Both the position numbers and the translations under genes were made by a program. Below are positions 31,814-36,014 of a stretch of 36,014 nucleotides of DNA, one piece after another (positions within the stretch are counted from its first letter, which is position 1; each line of letters starts with the position of its first letter). Under the pieces are notes generated by a model, which saw only the letters and a program-made list of their open reading frames with translations, did no database searches and had not been told where the DNA came from. Origin of the DNA: Anaerolineae bacterium (lineage in GTDB: Bacteria; Chloroflexota; Anaerolineae; JAAYZQ01); assembly GCA_016926595.1 (NCBI GenBank), contig JAFGOG010000165.1:1-36014 (forward strand). The letters run 5' to 3'.

Positions 31814-32362
31814 ATGCGTGAGCGACTTGTGGCAATCTGGCCCGAGATCGAGTGGATTGAGGATCCCGGTTTGAGGGAGAAGGTGTATCAGACCTGGGAA
31901 TATGCTCTTGAGCAGAGTGTCTTGAAGCCTGAGGATCTGCTCGAGATCCCCTTTACGCTACTGGTCAAGGACTGCCAGGTGACCTTTATGGAGCACAAGA
32001 GAGCCGTAGTACACATTGCTGTGGAAGCGGCCAAGGCCATGCAGGCCTTCTTTGGCGCCAAGCTGCCGATCAACATGGACTATTTGATCGCGGGCGCGAT
32101 ACTCATCGACGTGGGCAAGCTGGTAGAGTATGTACTAGACGATGGCCGGGCCGTGGTGGGCAGGACGGGCAAGCTGCTGCGACATCCGTTCACGGGGGTG
32201 GGATTGGCTATGCGGTTCGGTGTGCCCGACGACATCTGTCACATGATCGCGGCGCACTCGAAGGAGGGTGACCTGGGGAAGAGGACGACCGAGGCCATCA
32301 TCATCCACCATGCGGATTTTTTGAGCTTTGAGCCTTTCATGGCCGAGACGCTGCGTTTGTAA
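31814..32362 (+). CDS. HD-like phosphohydrolase-fold protein lacking the His of the HD pair
   Basis: The protein has 182 aa and is soluble. The helical layout is that of the HD superfamily: H67 in HKRAVVHIAVEA, the HD position in GAILIDVGKLVEY (I98-D99), H124 (RHPFTGVGLA), H148 (MIAAH) and D168 (IIHHADF). In canonical members the pair is His-Asp; here His is replaced by Ile, so metal binding and phosphohydrolase activity may be altered. HD proteins usually hydrolyse nucleotides or cyclic dinucleotides. ATG 31814 has a strong GGAGGGG (31802-31808) ribosome site. Linkage to the PA14 gene upstream is close (22 bp), but a functional link is not evident. After its stop, 32363-32496 holds no gene I can support. 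Confidence 0.75.
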   Translation: MRERLVAIWPEIEWIEDPGLREKVYQTWEYALEQSVLKPEDLLEIPFTLLVKDCQVTFMEHKRAVVHIAVEAAKAMQAFFGAKLPINMDYLIAGAILIDVGKLVEYVLDDGRAVVGRTGKLLRHPFTGVGLAMRFGVPDDICHMIAAHSKEGDLGKRTTEAIIIHHADFLSFEPFMAETLRL

Positions 32363-32496
32363 AAGGCGAGGGATGGCCAGGCCGGGCCAATGCTCCACTC
32401 TCAGTCGCAGGTACGAGAGCAAGCCCACGACAAGATGCCATAGACGGCGCGGTGGTCACAGCCGCGGCTGCCGTCGAGGCGTTTCGTTCTGGACGA

Positions 32497-34569
32497 CTAG
32501 CCCAGGACCCGGCAAATTTGAACGAGGAAGGGCAGATAGATCGGGTAGTGCCCTTGCCGCGATGAGCCAAGGCTGATCTCGTCGAGGATGACTGCGGCTG
32601 CATCCGAAACGCGGAAGGTGATCGTGAGCGGCTCGCTCACCAGGCCGGTCAGGTCATACCAGGTGTGAAGCCACGCTTCACTGTCGACTGGTACGGTATA
32701 CATCACCGGCGACGAGAGGCTGGTCCTGTTGGCCAGCTCGACTTGCAGCGCGCTCGCGGGCCCCGGTTGATCCAGGCGCACGAGGAAAGAGAGGGTTGGT
32801 CTCTCTCCCTGTGCCGGCGTGACCCGCTGTCTCAGATAGGTGCTCGCCCCGGCTCCGCCCAGGCGCACGGCGCTCAGCCCGGTGTGGCCCGTGACACTCA
32901 GCGTGGGCGGCACGCTGCCGCCCACCTGCCAGGCGTCCAGGTTCCCCGCCTCAAAGCCGCCATCGGCCACGGCGTCGTCGGCGGGTGGCAGGATGAAGGA
33001 GAGGCCGCTGACGTGGGCACTCTGCGCCACGTCGACCATCGCCGGGAGCGGACCATACCGGTCGGGGCGCGCAACCGACACGTCGTAGCTGCCACCCTCG
33101 TCCAGGTAGGCCAGGAAACGGCCGCCGGGCTGATGGGCCACGTACAGGGCGGATGGGTCGAGACCGATAGCAGCGCCGGCAACCGGTTCGTGGCGCGTGT
33201 TCAGAACCTGGCCCTCTATCGTCCATTGGGCCAGGATGGTCGACGCCTCGACGGCCGACCAGTCTCCCCAGTTGCCGGCGGCATCCTGGGGTCGCACCCG
33301 GAACTCGTACGTCTCGCCATACCTGGGGATAGTGGGACTGAAAGAACCGCTCAGGCTCAGTGTCGGGCTCAACCACGTCTGCCACTCGGCGTCTGTCTCA
33401 TTCCTGTACTGCACGCCGTAGGCGGTCACCCCGCTGCACGCGTCGGCGCCCCACCAACTCACCTCGAAGGGCGCCACCAAAACCCCTGGCAGGAGGTTCA
33501 CGTGTGCCTCTGTGGGTGGCACCGAGTCGGTCACCTCGCTGTAGGCCGGCTCGCTGTAGGCGCCGACGTTTCCTACCAGGTCGCGTGCCCGCACCTGAAA
33601 GTAGAACCGGTCCCCGTACGTGTTCTCGCTCGGGCCGTAGTAGGTGCCGGTGGTTTTCTGCGTGCCCATCAGCCAGTCTGTCCAGGCGCCGTTGTTCATC
33701 CGCGCCTGCACGTCATAGTCGACCACCCAACTGAGATTGTCGGTGCCGGCCCAGGTGGCAGGCAGGGTGACGGGCTCACCGCACTCGACCGTGGGCGGCA
33801 GGCTTTCGATCCACGCATCAGGGGGCACCGTCTCTTGGTTCACGCCGGGAAAGAATGCCAGCATGCACTGGTAAAAGGTATCGGCGATCAGTGCCCGGCC
33901 GGCCTCGTTGGGATGCTTGCCATCGGGATCGAGCAGGTACTGCCAGTTGGGGCGGCTCATCATAGCCACCCATAGGTCGCACACCGGTACTCCCTTGCTC
34001 TGCGCCGCCGGCACGACGGCCAGGGCATTCATCTGCTCCGTCGCGTCATTCTTGCCGTCGGTGCGGGGAATGATGGTGGCCAGCATGACCTCGACGCCCG
34101 TGACACCGGCGGTCTCGCGCGCGTTGTCGATCATGTTTTCCAGGTTGGTCTTGACGTCGGATGGATTCTTGTCGCGCGTGACGTCGTTGGTGCCCTCCAG
34201 GATCAAGACGTACTTGGGGCGGTGCGTGCTGACCTGACCTGTGATCCGCTCACTGCCGCCGTAGGTGGCTTCGCCCGACTTGCCGGCGTTGATCACTTCT
34301 GACTGTGCAACCCGCACGTCGAGTGTCTGTTCGAGTTTTGCGGGATAGGGTTCCTCCTGGGCGCTATGCACAACTGATGCCATGTTCCAGCAGTCGGGGG
34401 TGCAGGTGATGCTATCGCCAAAGGCAAGGGTTCGGTTAGGGATGGGATCTACCGTCTGGGCCGGGACGATATCAGGCCCGGAACTGCCCGCCTCTCCATA
34501 AAGGGCCGGGGAAAAGCTACCGAGTAGAAACAGGATCGATACAAGGGTTAGCCATCTGGCTTTTTTCAT
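32497..34569 (-). CDS. Secreted SGNH/GDSL hydrolase with FnIII-like and C-terminal beta domains
   Basis: The protein has 690 aa. A signal peptide is at 1-25 (MKKARWLTLVSILFLLGSFS). The SGNH catalytic domain (about 45-240) shows block I GDSIT (S53), block III GTND (N128) and block V DGKH (D216, H219). Two fibronectin-III-like modules follow (about 255-360 and 365-460, each with a FRVRPQD or FQVRARD-type strand), then a carboxypeptidase-regulatory-like module (about 465-540) and a beta-jelly-roll-like module (about 545-680). SGNH enzymes remove acyl groups from polysaccharides or lipids outside the cell. ATG 34569 has AAAGGAG 8 nt upstream. It overlaps the MurJ-type stop as ATGA, so the two are translationally coupled. 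The hydrolase may act on a polymer exported through the flippase. Confidence 0.9.
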   Translation of the reverse strand: MKKARWLTLVSILFLLGSFSPALYGEAGSSGPDIVPAQTVDPIPNRTLAFGDSITCTPDCWNMASVVHSAQEEPYPAKLEQTLDVRVAQSEVINAGKSGEATYGGSERITGQVSTHRPKYVLILEGTNDVTRDKNPSDVKTNLENMIDNARETAGVTGVEVMLATIIPRTDGKNDATEQMNALAVVPAAQSKGVPVCDLWVAMMSRPNWQYLLDPDGKHPNEAGRALIADTFYQCMLAFFPGVNQETVPPDAWIESLPPTVECGEPVTLPATWAGTDNLSWVVDYDVQARMNNGAWTDWLMGTQKTTGTYYGPSENTYGDRFYFQVRARDLVGNVGAYSEPAYSEVTDSVPPTEAHVNLLPGVLVAPFEVSWWGADACSGVTAYGVQYRNETDAEWQTWLSPTLSLSGSFSPTIPRYGETYEFRVRPQDAAGNWGDWSAVEASTILAQWTIEGQVLNTRHEPVAGAAIGLDPSALYVAHQPGGRFLAYLDEGGSYDVSVARPDRYGPLPAMVDVAQSAHVSGLSFILPPADDAVADGGFEAGNLDAWQVGGSVPPTLSVTGHTGLSAVRLGGAGASTYLRQRVTPAQGERPTLSFLVRLDQPGPASALQVELANRTSLSSPVMYTVPVDSEAWLHTWYDLTGLVSEPLTITFRVSDAAAVILDEISLGSSRQGHYPIYLPFLVQICRVLG

Positions 34570-36014
34570 GTCTGTTCTCCTTTTGATCTCCTTTTTTTTG
34601 TGATTGTCCAGGCCCAAGTCCGTTGCCAGGCGATTGCTGGCTCTTGCACTCTTAACAGGTGAGCGGTAAGGAAAAAGGTGCCGCCTCCGAGCAGGCCCCC
34701 GACGGACAGGTAGGCAGCGAGGGCGATGATGCCGCCGCCACTCAGCGCGGATTCAGCCATCAGAATCCAAAGGCCGAGGATGGCCGCCGTCGCCAATGCG
34801 GCCAGGAGCATCTTGCCGGAAAACGGCGCGAGATCGACGAGTCGAAAAGCAGGGACGCGCCGGCTAAAGAGGATCAACAACGCCAGTACCTTGACCGCCT
34901 TGGCCAAAGCCGCGGCCAGTGCGATGCCACCCAAGCCGACGGTGGGCAGCAACAGCGGGATGAGGGCCACGTTGAGAGCAAAGGAAGCCACATCGGCCAG
35001 CACGGGCGTGAGTGTGTCCTGCCGCGCAAAAAAGAACTGGATGACAATGACCTCGAGGCTAAAGGGCACGAGGGCCAGGGCATAGTAAAAGAGCGGGCCG
35101 GCTGTGAGCTCGGTGGAGGCCGCGGTAAAGGCTCCTCGCTCCAGCAGCAGTCGCACGAACGGCTCACGGAGCGCCATTAGCCCCACGGTCACTGGCAGAA
35201 AGAGCAGGACCAGGCTGCGCACGGCACCGCCCAGCATGCGGGCGAGGCCTTCCGAGTCGTGGCGGGCGGCCATCTCGGCGGAGAAGGGCAGTAACACCAA
35301 TCCCAGGGTGTAGGGCAAGATGGTGGTCAGTGTTTCGACAATCTTGCGCGAATAGGCAAGCGCCGCCACGCCACCCACTCCTACTTTGCTGGCAAAGGCG
35401 TTCTCCACCAGGGGGCCGACAAAGAGGGAGAGAAACAGGGCACCCAACAGCGGCGCCGCCAGCCGCCCGACGGTGCGCACGGGTTCAAAGGCCAGGTCGA
35501 GGCTGGGCCGCAGATGGGCCAGGTGCCGGCGCAGCCCCCAGGCCTCGACCCCTACCTTGCTGAGCGCGCCAATCATCACCCCCAACGCCGTTCCCACGAC
35601 GCCACCCGTGGCCAACAGGAAGAGGATCGGCAGTGCCCGAAAGCTCGCCTCGCCGATGGCAGGCAGCGCAAAGCGCTTGTTGGCGTGGAGCGCGGCGGTC
35701 GTCAGTGACGAGGCGCCGAGAAGCAGCAGGGCAGGCATGACCAGGCGCAGCAGGCTGGCAGCCAGGTCGCGCTGCTGCCCGGCAAAGCCCGGTGCCGCAA
35801 GCGCTGTGAGGGGCTGCGCAAGCAAGAGCCCGGCCGCGGTGAGCACGCCCAACAGCAGTACCAGCAGTGTGCCTGCCACGCCAAAGAGGCGCCAGTCACG
35901 TCCCTCGGCCTCACGGCGGCTCTGAAGAAAAGTGGGCAGGAAGGCTGGCTTGACGACTTCGCGCAGAACGATGTAGGCGCTAAAGGGGATGCTGTACGCC
36001 ACCAGGTAGGCATC
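34566..36014 (-). CDS. murJ: MurJ/MviN-type lipid-linked oligosaccharide flippase (N-terminus cut by window end)
   Basis: 482 residues are in the window and the 5' end lies beyond base 36014. The start is not present; the first visible residues are DAYLVAYSIPFSAYIVLREV, matching the MurJ region with an FRELFAEGALSAAF-type continuation (here VVKPAFLPTFLQ). About 13 membrane helices are visible. The MOP-superfamily repeats include LLLERGAFTAAST and FFFARQDTLTPVLADV, typical MurJ motifs. MurJ flips lipid II across the inner membrane; relatives move other undecaprenyl-linked sugars. The C-terminus is charged and short. The stop overlaps the SGNH gene start by 4 bp (ATGA), which is unusual for a peptidoglycan flippase and may instead point to export of a surface polysaccharide. 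Confidence 0.9.
   Translation of the reverse strand, partial: DAYLVAYSIPFSAYIVLREVVKPAFLPTFLQSRREAEGRDWRLFGVAGTLLVLLLGVLTAAGLLLAQPLTALAAPGFAGQQRDLAASLLRLVMPALLLLGASSLTTAALHANKRFALPAIGEASFRALPILFLLATGGVVGTALGVMIGALSKVGVEAWGLRRHLAHLRPSLDLAFEPVRTVGRLAAPLLGALFLSLFVGPLVENAFASKVGVGGVAALAYSRKIVETLTTILPYTLGLVLLPFSAEMAARHDSEGLARMLGGAVRSLVLLFLPVTVGLMALREPFVRLLLERGAFTAASTELTAGPLFYYALALVPFSLEVIVIQFFFARQDTLTPVLADVASFALNVALIPLLLPTVGLGGIALAAALAKAVKVLALLILFSRRVPAFRLVDLAPFSGKMLLAALATAAILGLWILMAESALSGGGIIALAAYLSVGGLLGGGTFFLTAHLLRVQEPAIAWQRTWAWTITKKRRSKGEQT

Noticed and set aside
32430..32560. Plus-strand stretch translating to an AVVTAAAAVEAFRSG-like peptide, as if the tail of a lost gene
   Set aside because: It has no start or upstream continuation, and part of it is antisense to the SGNH gene end. 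The helix-like look can arise by chance in GC-rich DNA.
32665..33975. 436-codon open frame on the plus strand
   Set aside because: It lies opposite the SGNH hydrolase, which has a signal peptide, catalytic motifs and a ribosome site. The plus-strand translation shows no domain.

Overview
The window is GC-rich, densely coded bacterial DNA and looks like Chloroflexota (Anaerolineae or a relative). The signs are lipoprotein binding proteins with an LAACGG lipobox followed by an Ala/Thr/Pro-rich linker, long GAF/PAS histidine kinases, a BTAD-AAA (SARP/AfsR-like) regulator, FG-GAP, PA14 and SGNH secreted proteins, and paired IclR regulators beside RbsABC-type sugar transporters. This assignment is inferred from gene content only. 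I saw no tRNA, rRNA, transposase or CRISPR array.

Region 1 (1-10922, all + strand). After the tail of a branched-chain amino-acid type binding protein comes an eleven-gene run with short gaps or overlaps. It encodes a cytosolic reductive-dehalogenase-like corrinoid/Fe-S protein, an IclR regulator, a cupin, a TIM-barrel protein of unknown role, a creatininase-family hydrolase resembling 3-dehydro-scyllo-inosose hydrolase (IolN), a zinc-type dehydrogenase, a PAS-PAS-GAF sensor with no output domain, an aldehyde:ferredoxin oxidoreductase (AOR) family tungsto/molybdo-enzyme, a MoaD/ThiS-like protein ending in GG, a malate/L-lactate-type dehydrogenase and an NTF2/SnoaL-like protein. It reads as a catabolic operon for an oxidised cyclic (possibly cyclitol-like or substituted) compound, with low-potential electron chemistry. 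The substrate is unknown.

Region 2 (10923-20556). A consensus promoter with operator-like repeats precedes a lipoprotein containing two fused sugar-binding domains. Two parallel modules follow, each ATPase + RbsC-type permease + BD-FAE-like esterase, and a second IclR regulator faces them convergently. Binding domains, ATPases, permeases, esterases and IclR regulators therefore all occur in twos. This suggests import and de-esterification of acylated sugar-like compounds, possibly feeding region 1.

Region 3 (20557-27113) holds signalling genes: a six-TM chemoreceptor-like protein without periplasmic loops, a soluble GAF-PAS-GAF histidine kinase that overlaps it convergently, and a divergent membrane histidine kinase that may be read from a leaderless mRNA. 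The chemoreceptor and the soluble kinase have promoters with identical -35 and -10 hexamers and identical spacing.

Region 4 (27114-36014) holds surface functions: an in-frame chimera of a BTAD-AAA regulator with a secreted FG-GAP protein, a triple-PA14 secreted protein, an HD-like protein lacking the His of its HD pair, and a minus-strand pair of MurJ-type flippase (cut by the window end) and secreted SGNH hydrolase that overlap by ATGA.
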